DNA of 64,000 nucleotides from Pseudoalteromonas luteoviolacea (lineage in GTDB: Bacteria > Pseudomonadota > Gammaproteobacteria > Enterobacterales > Alteromonadaceae), in assembly GCF_001696455.1 (NCBI RefSeq), contig NZ_MAUJ01000008.1, positions 126,501 through 190,500 on the forward strand, written 5' to 3'. Position numbers and translations under genes: made by a program. Positions 24,825 to 34,167 of the stretch are shown here, piece after piece. Position 1 is the first letter of the stretch; each line of letters opens with the position of its first letter. A model generated the notes under the pieces. That model did no database searches. It worked only from the letters and a program-made list of their open reading frames with translations, and was not told the DNA's origin.

Positions 24825-25463
24825 GTGTTAAAATCTCGTATGCCATACAACCGCGCTACTTTCATTACCAGCGCACCAGATATTTCCCGCCTCCCCGCTG
24901 ACAGTGGCATAGAGGTGGCTTTTGCTGGGCGCTCCAATGCCGGCAAATCGAGTGCTTTAAATGCACTTACTGATCAAAAACTTGCGCGTACCAGTAAAAC
25001 CCCTGGTCGTACCCAACTGATAAATACATTTGCCCTAGAGGAAGATAAAAGACTCATCGACCTACCAGGTTATGGCTTTGCCAAAGTGCCAATTGAGATG
25101 AAGAAAAAGTGGCAAAAATCACTAGGTGAATATTTACAAAAACGCCAGAGCTTGAAAGGCATTGTTGTCCTAATGGATATTCGACACCCAATGAAAGATC
25201 TCGATATGGACCTGATCAATTGGGCAGTTGGAAGTGATATTCCTGTGCTAGCGCTGCTGACCAAAGCGGACAAGTTGAAACAAGGTAAGCGTAAAGCAGA
25301 AGTGTTACAAGTACGCAAGGCGTTATCCGAATTGGATGGAAACATCACAGTACACGCATTTTCTTCTTTGAAAGGACTTGGATTAAAAGAACTTGCATGG
25401 CAGTTGGACGATTGGTTTCTAGGCCCTTATGTGAAAGAAGAGCCAGCACCTGAAGAAGATTAA
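24825..25463 (+). CDS. engB: ribosome biogenesis GTP-binding protein EngB (YihA/YsxC)
   Basis: This 212-aa small GTPase is needed for 50S subunit assembly. The P-loop GRSNAGKSS is at 35-43. G2 is in SKTPGRTQ, G3 is DLPGYG and G4 is TKAD. It starts with GTG at 24825, with AGGAG five bases upstream. Its end overlaps the DUF1285 gene on the other strand by 4 nt. The 365-bp region upstream (24460-24824) is AT-rich and holds promoters for both divergent genes. I see no other element there. Confidence 0.95.
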   Translation: MLKSRMPYNRATFITSAPDISRLPADSGIEVAFAGRSNAGKSSALNALTDQKLARTSKTPGRTQLINTFALEEDKRLIDLPGYGFAKVPIEMKKKWQKSLGEYLQKRQSLKGIVVLMDIRHPMKDLDMDLINWAVGSDIPVLALLTKADKLKQGKRKAEVLQVRKALSELDGNITVHAFSSLKGLGLKELAWQLDDWFLGPYVKEEPAPEED

Positions 25464-25999
25464 TTCAAGGTAAACACCTCACCTGCAGAGTGTAGTAACA
25501 TCACGTCTTCGTCGTCACTGTACTCTGCCAGCTCCACCCATTGGTAAAACACGTTTCGCTCGATGCGTGCACATAAGCCATAGTTTAACTGTAGATGGGG
25601 CACTTTCTGATCTTTATACGTTGCCATATAAAGTGGAAACCGCTTACAAACAGGCCAATATCTGCCCAAATTATCTTCACAAATAATGACTCGATCAAAC
25701 CCAAATTGCATTGCTTTAGGGCATTCATGCCACGCAACAATCACAAAAGGCGTCGCCTCAACAGAGACCGTGCACGTTTCACCCGGCGTTTTCAGAAGGT
25801 ACTGTTCATCGCCGTAGCTCAAAACACTGGCAAACAAGCGCACCAGCGGCAAGCGTTTGATTTCATCACCTTGATGAAACCAGCGCCCACTGCTGTCAAT
25901 ACGAAAGTCACCCACACCACATTCACCAGCTTGCCAAAACTCCGTTGGCGCATGATGCGAGAGGTACTCCTGTAATAATAGAGATAGCTTATCAGTCAT
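25460..25999 (-). CDS. DUF1285 protein
   Basis: This 179-aa soluble protein has the DUF1285 pattern GDFRIDSSGRWFHQGDEI followed by LVRLFASVL and RFPLYMATYKDQKVPHL. The family is widespread in proteobacteria. Structures show beta-sandwich-like folds, but no established reaction exists. It overlaps the YceI-like gene by 8 nt and may share its transcript. Confidence 0.88.
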   Translation of the reverse strand: MTDKLSLLLQEYLSHHAPTEFWQAGECGVGDFRIDSSGRWFHQGDEIKRLPLVRLFASVLSYGDEQYLLKTPGETCTVSVEATPFVIVAWHECPKAMQFGFDRVIICEDNLGRYWPVCKRFPLYMATYKDQKVPHLQLNYGLCARIERNVFYQWVELAEYSDDEDVMLLHSAGEVFTLN

Positions 26000-26555
26000 T
26001 AAATACTAAATTAAAAGTAACAGGCACACTCTGTGAGATGCTATTTAGTCCAGCTATTTTTCTTAACGACTCTATACCATCTTGCAAGCCAAAATCACGA
26101 CTGTTAATCAATACCGCGCGCTGCGTTGTAACCTGCATCACCTTACCAGCTTTATTAACAACTAAGTCTAAATTGAGCACAACACTTTTACCGTGAAGGT
26201 TCAGTGTTACAGGCAAGGCTTTAACGAGTTGCACGCCCTCATTCAATTGGCTTAACCAAGGCTTCAAATCTGCGGTTACAGTCGCAGTGCCGTATTTTTC
26301 AACATTGAACAGCATTTTCTTCATTCGTTCATTACGAATTGGGATAAGCGACTCAATGCTCGTCAAATCTAACGCAAGACGTAACTGACCAGATTTTGAG
26401 ATCTCACCCGATAATTTCTCAAAGTGATGATTTTCTGCAATGCTATTTAGCTTCACTGAAGTAAAGCTTAAATCACTCAAATCATTATCTAGCTGCCACG
26501 CGGAAACAAACTGTGACGTAAAACATAAAGTACCTAATAGTAGGGGCTTAAGCAT
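25992..26555 (-). CDS. YceI-like periplasmic protein
   Basis: This 187-aa protein has a signal peptide (about 1-19, ending VSAW) and a YceI-like lipocalin domain. DLSDLSFTSVKLNSIAENHHF and INSRDFGLQDGIESLRKIAGL match family positions. YceI proteins bind long-chain isoprenoids or amides in a hydrophobic pocket. The ligand here is unknown. It is read in the same direction as polA. Confidence 0.88.
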   Translation of the reverse strand: MLKPLLLGTLCFTSQFVSAWQLDNDLSDLSFTSVKLNSIAENHHFEKLSGEISKSGQLRLALDLTSIESLIPIRNERMKKMLFNVEKYGTATVTADLKPWLSQLNEGVQLVKALPVTLNLHGKSVVLNLDLVVNKAGKVMQVTTQRAVLINSRDFGLQDGIESLRKIAGLNSISQSVPVTFNLVFND

Positions 26556-26704
26556 GACGTATTCCTTTTTAAATATTTATCGCATCTTAACAAAAAAGCA
26601 GCGCTAAAGTCAGCCGATGAGCTAGGTACAAACTGAACATCACTATTGTGCGAATAACCAAGTAGAAAGATAAAATAAAGACACAAAAAGAAGTTTAAAC
26701 AGGG

Positions 26705-26820
26705 AAGAAAAATCGCTCGTATAAACCTTTTACGAGCCGTTATAGCAATCTGGGGAGAAGCTATCAATACACAGTATCCTCTTACGAGAGATACATCATC
26801 AACAGGATGTCCTACAGGAT
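26705..26820 (-). ncRNA. candidate small RNA downstream of polA
   Basis: On the minus strand a strong terminator (stem GCTCGTA/TACGAGC, 26737-26715, then GATTTTTCTT) is preceded by a second hairpin at 26793-26775 (TATCTCT/AGAGGATA). A segment with a repeated ACAGGATG on the plus strand (26803-26820) lies before that. The place, directly downstream of polA, is where Spot 42 (spf) lies in enterobacteria. The conserved Spot 42 5' end is not present. No clear -10/-35 pair was found. It may instead be a polA 3'-end-derived RNA. Confidence 0.4.
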
Positions 26821-26982
26821 GAGGACGGCGCGCACTGTATCAAATAGCCATCTAGAAATAAACAGCGCAAAGCAAATAATGCGCCAATTTGATATTTTGT
26901 ACACAAAAAAATTAATGTTTTTACTATAGATTTACAGAATAACAAGTAAATCGGGCCAGCTGGCTAGGCCCTAGAGGAAACC

Positions 26983-27013
26983 TGAAAAGCTGAAGTATCC
27001 TGCTTTTCAGGTG
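26983..27013 (-). terminator. hairpin downstream of polA
   Basis: A perfect 10-bp stem CCTGAAAAGC/GCTTTTCAGG encloses an 11-nt loop and is followed on the minus strand by TTTCCTCT, a weak T-tract. It starts about 20 bp after the polA stop. Termination may be partial, leaving RNA for the candidate sRNA further on. Confidence 0.6.
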
Positions 27014-27027
27014 GTGATGATTAGCTT

Positions 27028-29778
27028 TTAGTGCGCTTGCTCCCAGTTTTCGCCGTAATCAGCTTCAACCAGTAACGGTACATCCAGTTCGGCCGCCTCA
27101 CTCATCAGCGTACAAATATGCTCGCTAAACGCCTGTGCTTTGTCCGCTTTGACTTCAAACACCAATTCATCGTGTACTTGCATAAGCAACTTCACGTCAT
27201 CCGTACTTTGCTGTACTAACCATTGATGTACTTTGATCATCGCTTTTTTGATTATATCAGCCGCGGTCCCTTGCATCGGTGCATTAATCGCTGCACGCTC
27301 AGCCGCTTTGCGACGAGCACCGTTTCGCGCTTTAATATCAGGTAAATACAAACGACGTCCGAATAAGGTTTCAACATACCCTTGCTCTGCGGCCTTCTCT
27401 CGAGTGCTTTCCATATAATCCAACACGCCCGGGAAACGTTCGAAGTACTTGTCCATATAGTGCTGCGCTTCGTTTCTTGGAATATCCAGTTGACGCGATA
27501 GGCCAAACGCACTCATGCCGTAGATCAATCCGAAGTTAACCGCTTTTGCTTTGCGTCGCATATCTGAGGTCACTTCATCTAGTGGCACAGAAAATACCTC
27601 TGATGCAGTTGCACTGTGCACATCTTTCCCTTCTGCAAAGGCATTGAGTAACCCTTTGTCTTGGGACAGGTGTGCCATGATGCGTAATTCGATTTGGCTG
27701 TAATCCGCCGCTAGGATCACATGTTCTGTATCTGCTACAAACGCTTGACGGATACGACGCCCCGCTTCATTACGAATTGGAATATTTTGTAGATTAGGAT
27801 CGCTCGAACTTAAACGCCCAGTTGCTGTTACCGCTTGATGATAAGAAGTATGCACACGCTGCGTGTCGTCATTCACCAACTTAGGCAATTTATCTGTATA
27901 CGTCGATTTAAGTTTTGCTAAGCCTCGGTGCTCAATGATCAACTTAGGTAATGGGTAATCATGCGCCAGCTCTTGTAACACTTCTTCCGCTGTAGACGGC
28001 GCTCCTTTTGGTGTTTTTTTCAGTATTGGCAGTTCCAGCTTCTCAAACAAAATAGCTTGAAGTTGCTTGGTAGAGCTCAGATTAAATTCCTCTCCCGCTA
28101 AATCAAAAGCTTCTTGTTCAAGCTCAGCCAAGCGTTTTTCAATCTCAAGGCTTTGCTCTGCGAGCATCCCGCCATCTATTTTCACACCGGTGCGCTCTAT
28201 AGCGGATAACACGTTAACCAGTGGTAGCTCTATTTCATTGAACACGTTTAACAATGAAGGCTCTTTTTCAAGCAATGGCCACAAATGCTGATGAAGTCGT
28301 AGAGTAATATCCGCATCTTCGGCAGCATAAGGTGCAGCTTTGTCCAACTCAATTTGGTTAAAAGTCAGTTGCTTTTTGCCTTTGCCCGCAATGTCTTCAA
28401 AGCTAATTGCTTTGTGCCCAAGGTACTTCAGTGCCAATGAATCCATGTCATGGCGAGTACCCACGCTGTTAAAAACATAAGACTCTAACATGGTATCAAA
28501 AGCGATGCCGTTTAATGTAATACCTGCACGTGCCAGAACACTCTTATCATACTTGAGGTTTTGGCCTACTTTCTTGATGGTTTCATCCTCAAGAATTGGT
28601 TTCATGTACGAAAACACCAGCTCTTTACTTAACTGCTCAGGTGCCCCTACATAGTCATGCGTCAACGGTAAATATGCCGCCTCCCCCGCCTCAACAGCGA
28701 AACTCATCCCCACTAAATCAGCCTGCATATAATCAAGGCTCGTCGTTTCAGTGTCAAACGCAACGACTTCTGCCGTTTTTAACTTTTCTATCCAAGCTGT
28801 TAATTGTGGTTCTGTTAGGATCGTTTCGTAGTTGCCTTCCACAGCAGCAGGTGCACTCACTTCTACTACACTTTGTTTATCTGCACTTGAAGTCTTGCCA
28901 TCAAGTAGCTCAGCCAACCATCGTTTAAACTCGCACTGACCATAAAGTTCAACCAAGCGGTCTTTATCCATCTCTTGAATCTTAAAAGTTTCAAGATCTT
29001 GCTCAACTTCGCAATCAAGCTTAATGGTGGCCAGCTCATAGGACAGATGTAACTGGTCTTTATGCTCTTCAAGCTTTTTCGCCATGCCTTTGGATCCTCT
29101 GAACCCAAGCGGCGCAATCTGATCTAAATTAGCATATAACGACTCTATCGAACCTAGGCCTTGTAGCATAGCCAGCGCCGTTTTTTCTCCAACACCCGGT
29201 ACACCTGGAATGTTGTCGACTTTGTCACCCATCAAGGCGAGGAAATCGATAATCAGCTCAGGACCTACGCCAAATTTCTCAACCACCCCCGCAGGATCTA
29301 GCACGGTGTCTGTCATCGTATTAATCAAAGTGACATGCTCATTTACTAACTGAGCCATATCTTTATCACCTGTGCTGATCAAAACATGACGTTGTTGCTC
29401 AGCCGCGATACGCGAAAAAGTACCGATGACGTCATCAGCTTCAACACCACTTATGCTGACTAGAGGGAGGCCCATTGCCTTAATAATTTCATGGATGGGC
29501 TCGATTTGTGTCCTTAGATCATCAGGCATAGGCGGCCTATTTGCCTTGTATTCAGAATACATATCATTTCTGAATGTGGGCCCTTTCGCATCAAAGACAA
29601 CAACCATATGACTAGGATCAAACTGCTTTAACAAGCTTTTTAGCATGTTAATGACGCCATAAATTGCGCCCGTCGCCTCACCTTGAGAATTGGTTAAATG
29701 CGGTGGCGCATGGTACGCACGAAACAAATAGGAAGAACCATCCACCAAAATTAAGGGATTTTCTGGGATCTGAGGCAT
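27028..29778 (-). CDS. polA: DNA polymerase I
   Basis: This 916-aa enzyme has all three domains. The 5'-3' exonuclease (about 1-290) has GVEADDVIGT and GDKVDNIPGVPGVG. The 3'-5' proofreading domain (about 310-500) has VAFDTETTSLD with its DxE pair. The polymerase domain (about 520-916) has AADYSQIELR and the C-terminal VHDELVFEV. It fills gaps and removes RNA primers in repair and lagging-strand synthesis. Length and motifs are normal. Confidence 0.97.
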   Translation of the reverse strand: MPQIPENPLILVDGSSYLFRAYHAPPHLTNSQGEATGAIYGVINMLKSLLKQFDPSHMVVVFDAKGPTFRNDMYSEYKANRPPMPDDLRTQIEPIHEIIKAMGLPLVSISGVEADDVIGTFSRIAAEQQRHVLISTGDKDMAQLVNEHVTLINTMTDTVLDPAGVVEKFGVGPELIIDFLALMGDKVDNIPGVPGVGEKTALAMLQGLGSIESLYANLDQIAPLGFRGSKGMAKKLEEHKDQLHLSYELATIKLDCEVEQDLETFKIQEMDKDRLVELYGQCEFKRWLAELLDGKTSSADKQSVVEVSAPAAVEGNYETILTEPQLTAWIEKLKTAEVVAFDTETTSLDYMQADLVGMSFAVEAGEAAYLPLTHDYVGAPEQLSKELVFSYMKPILEDETIKKVGQNLKYDKSVLARAGITLNGIAFDTMLESYVFNSVGTRHDMDSLALKYLGHKAISFEDIAGKGKKQLTFNQIELDKAAPYAAEDADITLRLHQHLWPLLEKEPSLLNVFNEIELPLVNVLSAIERTGVKIDGGMLAEQSLEIEKRLAELEQEAFDLAGEEFNLSSTKQLQAILFEKLELPILKKTPKGAPSTAEEVLQELAHDYPLPKLIIEHRGLAKLKSTYTDKLPKLVNDDTQRVHTSYHQAVTATGRLSSSDPNLQNIPIRNEAGRRIRQAFVADTEHVILAADYSQIELRIMAHLSQDKGLLNAFAEGKDVHSATASEVFSVPLDEVTSDMRRKAKAVNFGLIYGMSAFGLSRQLDIPRNEAQHYMDKYFERFPGVLDYMESTREKAAEQGYVETLFGRRLYLPDIKARNGARRKAAERAAINAPMQGTAADIIKKAMIKVHQWLVQQSTDDVKLLMQVHDELVFEVKADKAQAFSEHICTLMSEAAELDVPLLVEADYGENWEQAH

Positions 29779-29880
29779 AATATTTGGGATCCTAATTATA
29801 AATATTTAAAAGCTCGCTAAGAATGCCACAAGGATTAGCATAAAACGAGAGGAGCGCAATGTTACTTATCGAGGAAAAGC

Positions 29881-29889
29881 TGTGGATAA
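29881..29889 (-). promoter_or_regulatory. DnaA-box match in the polA-elbB gap
   Basis: TGTGGATAA is a perfect match to the reverse complement of the DnaA box TTATCCACA. A single box between divergent genes may be chance or may mark regulation of polA. The rest of the 421-bp gap 29779-30199 is AT-rich. It holds a 7-bp hairpin at about 30006-30023 (GACATTT/AAATGTC) and the elbB ribosome-binding site AGGAGA just before 30200. Confidence 0.3.
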
Positions 29890-30199
29890 CTCTGTAGATA
29901 AACATAAGGGTACCGTGAGCTCAATCTATTAAGCCCCTAAAAATATACAGCAACCTATTGATAAATAATAAAAAACTACAGATAAATATTTTTTATTTTT
30001 AATTGGACATTTGTGGAAATGTCGTTCCTAATGTATTTTTCTCACTAAGACAGTGGCGAGAAAACAACCTGATTTTTTCAGGCGGAGGCGTATACTAACA
30101 CAAACGATCAAAGATCAAAGCAGATCCTTTATATTTTTTTTCACACTCGACATTCTTACATTGAATATAGCAGGCATAACAGGCCTCAGGAGATAAAAC

Positions 30200-30853
30200 A
30201 TGAAACAAGTTGCGATCATTTTTAGTGGTTGTGGCGTTTTTGATGGCGCTGAAATTCACGAATCTGTGCTTACGATGCTGCATTTAGAACGCCATGGCAT
30301 CACGTATAAGTGTTTTGCACCAAATATCGATCAACATCACGTGATCAATCACCTTACTGGCGAAGAGCAAAATGAAACCCGTAATGTGCTTACGGAAGCT
30401 GCAAGAATTGCCCGTGGTGATATCACAGATTTAGCGCATTTAAATCCAGATGATTTCTCTGCACTGGTACTCCCAGGAGGGTTTGGAGTAGCCAAAAATT
30501 TATCTGACTTTGCTTTTAAAGGGGCTGATTCGCAAGTATTAGACGCACTAAAAAACACCTGCCAGCAATTTAACAAACAACAAAAACCCATTGCTTATTT
30601 ATGTATTGCACCTGCACTAATAGGCCATATCCACCAACAAGGTACATTAGCAACGATTGGTACAGACGCAGATACGGCAGCCGCTGTCACTGCAATGGGT
30701 GCTGAACATGTGAACTGTGAAGTCACTGATATTGTTGTGGATGAGCAGCAACAAGTGATTAGCACACCGGCATACATGCTGGCTGCAAATATCAGCGAAG
30801 CATCTGCGGGAATCGAAAAAGCAATTGCACGCCTAGCCAAATTTATAAACTAA
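30200..30853 (+). CDS. elbB: isoprenoid biosynthesis glyoxalase ElbB
   Basis: This 217-aa DJ-1/PfpI-superfamily protein has the ElbB signature VIFSGCGVFDGAEIHE at the N-terminus and LPGGFGVAKNL in the middle. The nucleophilic-elbow cysteine is in AYLCIAPAL. E. coli ElbB has glyoxalase activity and was linked to early isoprenoid synthesis. The true role is unclear. It is monocistronic. Confidence 0.92.
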   Translation: MKQVAIIFSGCGVFDGAEIHESVLTMLHLERHGITYKCFAPNIDQHHVINHLTGEEQNETRNVLTEAARIARGDITDLAHLNPDDFSALVLPGGFGVAKNLSDFAFKGADSQVLDALKNTCQQFNKQQKPIAYLCIAPALIGHIHQQGTLATIGTDADTAAAVTAMGAEHVNCEVTDIVVDEQQQVISTPAYMLAANISEASAGIEKAIARLAKFIN

Positions 30854-31047
30854 TTTCGAACAAAAATTACTTGGTTTTAAGCATAAAATGCCAAATCTTT
30901 GCCCTAACGCAATAAAAGTTGTTTTTTATACGCTTAAGATCAAGTTTACATTTTTGATAAATTAGTTGGTGACGTTATACTCAATTTGGAACCGTCATCC
31001 GTCGTGCTTCGAGATCGAAGACATTAAATTTGAAGTGAGCAAGGTAA

Positions 31048-31437
31048 ATGAAGAAACTGTCAGCAGCACTCTTAATGCTATCCACGGCCGCCGTCGCACA
31101 GCCGTATGATAATTCTCTAACCGAAGAAGCCATTAAAAAGCGTTTAGAACCGATTGGTTCTGTCTACTTAGCTGGCGCAGAAGATACAGCCGCTGCTGCC
31201 CCTACAGGGCCGCGTACAGGTGAGCAGATATATCAAGCTTCTTGTTTTGCCTGTCATGGCACAGGCGCATTAGGCGCACCAAAAACAGCTGACGACTGGG
31301 CTGCACGACTGACTAAAGGTTCTGATGTGTTACTTGATCACGCTATTAATGGCTTCAATGCTATGCCACCTAAAGGCACTTGTATGGACTGTAGCGATGA
31401 AGAAATTGCGGCAGCAATTGAGTTTATGATCAAATAA
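31048..31437 (+). CDS. cytochrome c5-type mono-haem cytochrome
   Basis: This 129-aa periplasmic protein has a signal peptide (about 1-17, ending AVAQ) and one haem site CFACH (66-70). AMPPKGTCMDCSDEEI holds the axial methionine and the extra cysteine pair typical of cytochrome c5. It should carry electrons in the periplasm. A terminator lies at 31449-31480. Confidence 0.92.
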   Translation: MKKLSAALLMLSTAAVAQPYDNSLTEEAIKKRLEPIGSVYLAGAEDTAAAAPTGPRTGEQIYQASCFACHGTGALGAPKTADDWAARLTKGSDVLLDHAINGFNAMPPKGTCMDCSDEEIAAAIEFMIK

Positions 31438-31448
31438 AATTTGTACAG

Positions 31449-31480
31449 ATAAGCGAGACAAGCGCTCGCTTATTTCTTTC
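31449..31480 (+). terminator. terminator of the cytochrome c5 gene
   Basis: The 9-bp stem ATAAGCGAG/CTCGCTTAT encloses a 7-nt loop and is followed by TTCTTTC. Confidence 0.8.
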
Positions 31481-31596
31481 AAATCAGGCAAAATATTGGA
31501 CTGGAAACTTTATTAAAATTTTACACTTGACCCTCCATGTCAAAAATGAAAATATAAAGTTTAATAAATAAACAATAATAGCCTTTGGTTTAATCA

Positions 31597-34167
31597 TTGG
31601 AAGATCAAAACGACGTTGCAATTCGCAAGTTAACTCGAAAGAATCGCCGCTTAGAGTCCTTGTTGAAAAAATACAAACAAAACTATCACTTGCAACATGC
31701 CCTGATCCAGCTCTCTGAACAGGCTAGTACTGTTGCCGAGCTTACTCTTCTATACCCTGCAATTCACAGTATTCTAGAACAACATCTACCTAGCAAAAGC
31801 TTTTATGTAGTATTGCAGAACCAATTTACACAAACCCTAGAACTGTCTTATTTCGTCGATGAAAAAGACGGCATATCAGTGCCTTTGCACGAATCACATC
31901 ATTTTGATCAAGGGGTTACAGGCTACGTTTTTGAACATAAACAGGTGCTGTATTTAACAAAGCAACAAATGCAGCAAATGATTGATGAGGGCAAGTTTAA
32001 AGCGCTAGGAAGTCCTGCTGAGCACTGGGTAGGCGTCCCGATCTTTAGAGATGACAATATTATTGGCGTAATGGTGTCACAAAGCTATCAAGCTCAGCAA
32101 GCATACAGCGAACATCAAATTGAGTTGCTTGAAGTGATGTCACTTTATTTGGCAACAGCCATTGAACGGGTTAAAAAACGCGAGTTACTCGAATCAGAGG
32201 TAAAAATCCGTACACGTGCGCTTATGCAAAGTAATGATGCTTTGAATAAAGAAATTGAACAACGCAAGCGTGCACTCGAAAGACAACAGATTCTCTTTAA
32301 AATCTCGGAATTAGCGACACAATTTAGTGACATCGACGATGTCTACAAGCAGGTGCATAAGATTATTCGCTCGATCACGTTTGCCAATAATCTATATATT
32401 GCCCTCCATGACAAAAGCTCAAATTGGCTTAGCTTTCCTTATTGTATCGATGAAGTCACAGAATACCGACCACGCCCTTTTGCCAAAGGCTATAGTGAGC
32501 TTGTTATTACCACGGAGCGCAGCCAACTCATAGATACAAAAAGAGCGGGCGTATTAATCGAAGGCGGGGTTGTCAAACGTCCGCCTGACTACGATCATTT
32601 AGAAACAGCCACCAGCTGGCTTGGCGCGCCCTTAAAAACCGCACAAGGTGTGATAGGTTTAATTGCATGTCAGGCTTATAACCACGAATATGAGTACAAT
32701 CATGAAGATGTTGAGCTGATTTCATTTGTTTCTAATCAAATCGCATCGGTATTACAAACACATTTAGCCAATCAAGCTCTCAAAGCGAGTAACCAAGAGC
32801 TTGAGCATCGCGTCGCCGAAAAAACCAAAGCATTGAGACAAACCAATTTGCATTTACAAATGCAAATTGAAGAGCGGAAAAAAATTGAGCAACAGCTTTA
32901 TCACGATGCACACCATGACCCCTTAACCAGTCTGCCAAACCGCAGTCTGTTTTTGACACAGCTCGAAAAAACGCTGCAAAAGTACCAACGCTACCCCGAG
33001 CACAACTTTGCCGTATTATTTATCGATTTAGATAAATTTAAAGTCATCAATGACGAACTTGGCCACCAAGCTGGCGACCAATTTTTAATTTGGGTGAGTA
33101 AAGCATTTTCCGAGTGTATTCGCGAACACGATTTACTTGCGCGTTTGGCTGGTGATGAATTTGTGATCTTGTTAGATCATTTAACAGACAAACAGCAAGC
33201 TGAAGATGTCGCTAAGCGACTCATTAGAGTCATGCAACAGCCATTTTGCATGAAAGGTGTATGCATGCAAAGCGGTGCCAGTATTGGCATCACTTACAGT
33301 AACAAGCACTATAAAAATACCGATGAAATTATTCGCGATGCAGATGCGGCGATGTATTACGCAAAAAATGCGGGACGTGGTCGCTATGAGTTTTATCACC
33401 CACTACTCACGGCATCGACGAGCAGTGCAAACAAACAGACTGAGCGCCACCATTTAACCGCCTTACCAACACACTTTAGAAGTACGGAGATTGTGGATTT
33501 TAGCAATCAATCTCAACAAATAGTGACACTTGAAGCCTTTGGTGAACACCCTGTGCTAGGCAGCACTAGCTTTGATATTTTGAAGAAATTTGCGGCGGCT
33601 CAGGACGAACACTTAGATATTGAACTTGACCTGTTGAGTAAAGCGCAAGAAATTGCCGCCAATTATCAGCAAGATGTGTTGTTCGCATGTTCGACTATCA
33701 TACTTGAATCCTCCGCTTTCACTCTTTTAAAACAACGACTGAGCAAAAGAAATTCGCAACTATGCCTAGTCTTTGATGAAAATGAAGTGCGCTACGCCTC
33801 TAGTGTACAAATTGAGAATTTAAAGGAATTGACTCAGTTGGGGGTGAACATTGGATTGAATGACTTTGCCAAAGATCGCTGTGATTTGGCTTTTTTAAGT
33901 AACATCGACTTCAAGTACGTGTTGTTAAGTTCAGTGTTCAGTAAACGCGTGTTGCAGCAAAATAGCTACGACATTCAACTGCAAGGGATCTTGGCAATTA
34001 CACAGTTAAAAGCCATTCAAGTTATCGCCAAAGGGCCAGCGATATTAAACTTCAGAAGCCTGCTCGAAAAACATGGATTGCAGTTATTTTTCGGAAAACA
34101 GCAAAACCTTAAAAGCACCCTCAAGGGTGTCAGTAAGGCTGACACCCAAGAAACACTAACGTTTTAG
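31597..34167 (+). CDS. GAF-GAF-GGDEF protein with degenerate EAL domain
   Basis: This 856-aa soluble signalling protein has an N-terminal coil, a GAF domain (about 45-190), a coiled coil, a second GAF domain (about 235-390) and another coiled coil. The GGDEF domain (about 440-600) has the signature AGDEF (518-522), preceded at the right spacing by REHD, an RxxD inhibitory site. Diguanylate cyclase activity is plausible, since AGDEF variants can be active. The last 210 residues align with an EAL fold, but EAL, DDFG and the AEGVE glutamate are lost (NDFA, AKGPA), so it should not hydrolyse c-di-GMP. The start is TTG 31597, since a stop lies two codons upstream and no ATG fits. Confidence 0.88.
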   Translation: MEDQNDVAIRKLTRKNRRLESLLKKYKQNYHLQHALIQLSEQASTVAELTLLYPAIHSILEQHLPSKSFYVVLQNQFTQTLELSYFVDEKDGISVPLHESHHFDQGVTGYVFEHKQVLYLTKQQMQQMIDEGKFKALGSPAEHWVGVPIFRDDNIIGVMVSQSYQAQQAYSEHQIELLEVMSLYLATAIERVKKRELLESEVKIRTRALMQSNDALNKEIEQRKRALERQQILFKISELATQFSDIDDVYKQVHKIIRSITFANNLYIALHDKSSNWLSFPYCIDEVTEYRPRPFAKGYSELVITTERSQLIDTKRAGVLIEGGVVKRPPDYDHLETATSWLGAPLKTAQGVIGLIACQAYNHEYEYNHEDVELISFVSNQIASVLQTHLANQALKASNQELEHRVAEKTKALRQTNLHLQMQIEERKKIEQQLYHDAHHDPLTSLPNRSLFLTQLEKTLQKYQRYPEHNFAVLFIDLDKFKVINDELGHQAGDQFLIWVSKAFSECIREHDLLARLAGDEFVILLDHLTDKQQAEDVAKRLIRVMQQPFCMKGVCMQSGASIGITYSNKHYKNTDEIIRDADAAMYYAKNAGRGRYEFYHPLLTASTSSANKQTERHHLTALPTHFRSTEIVDFSNQSQQIVTLEAFGEHPVLGSTSFDILKKFAAAQDEHLDIELDLLSKAQEIAANYQQDVLFACSTIILESSAFTLLKQRLSKRNSQLCLVFDENEVRYASSVQIENLKELTQLGVNIGLNDFAKDRCDLAFLSNIDFKYVLLSSVFSKRVLQQNSYDIQLQGILAITQLKAIQVIAKGPAILNFRSLLEKHGLQLFFGKQQNLKSTLKGVSKADTQETLTF

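Noticed and set aside
26534..26767. 77-aa minus-strand frame overlapping the YceI-like start
   Set aside because: It runs over the candidate terminator and into the YceI signal peptide in another frame. The product is not protein-like.
26556..27027. Spot 42 (spf) RNA proper
   Set aside because: The location fits but the conserved 5' sequence of Spot 42 could not be found on either strand, so only a generic sRNA candidate is reported.
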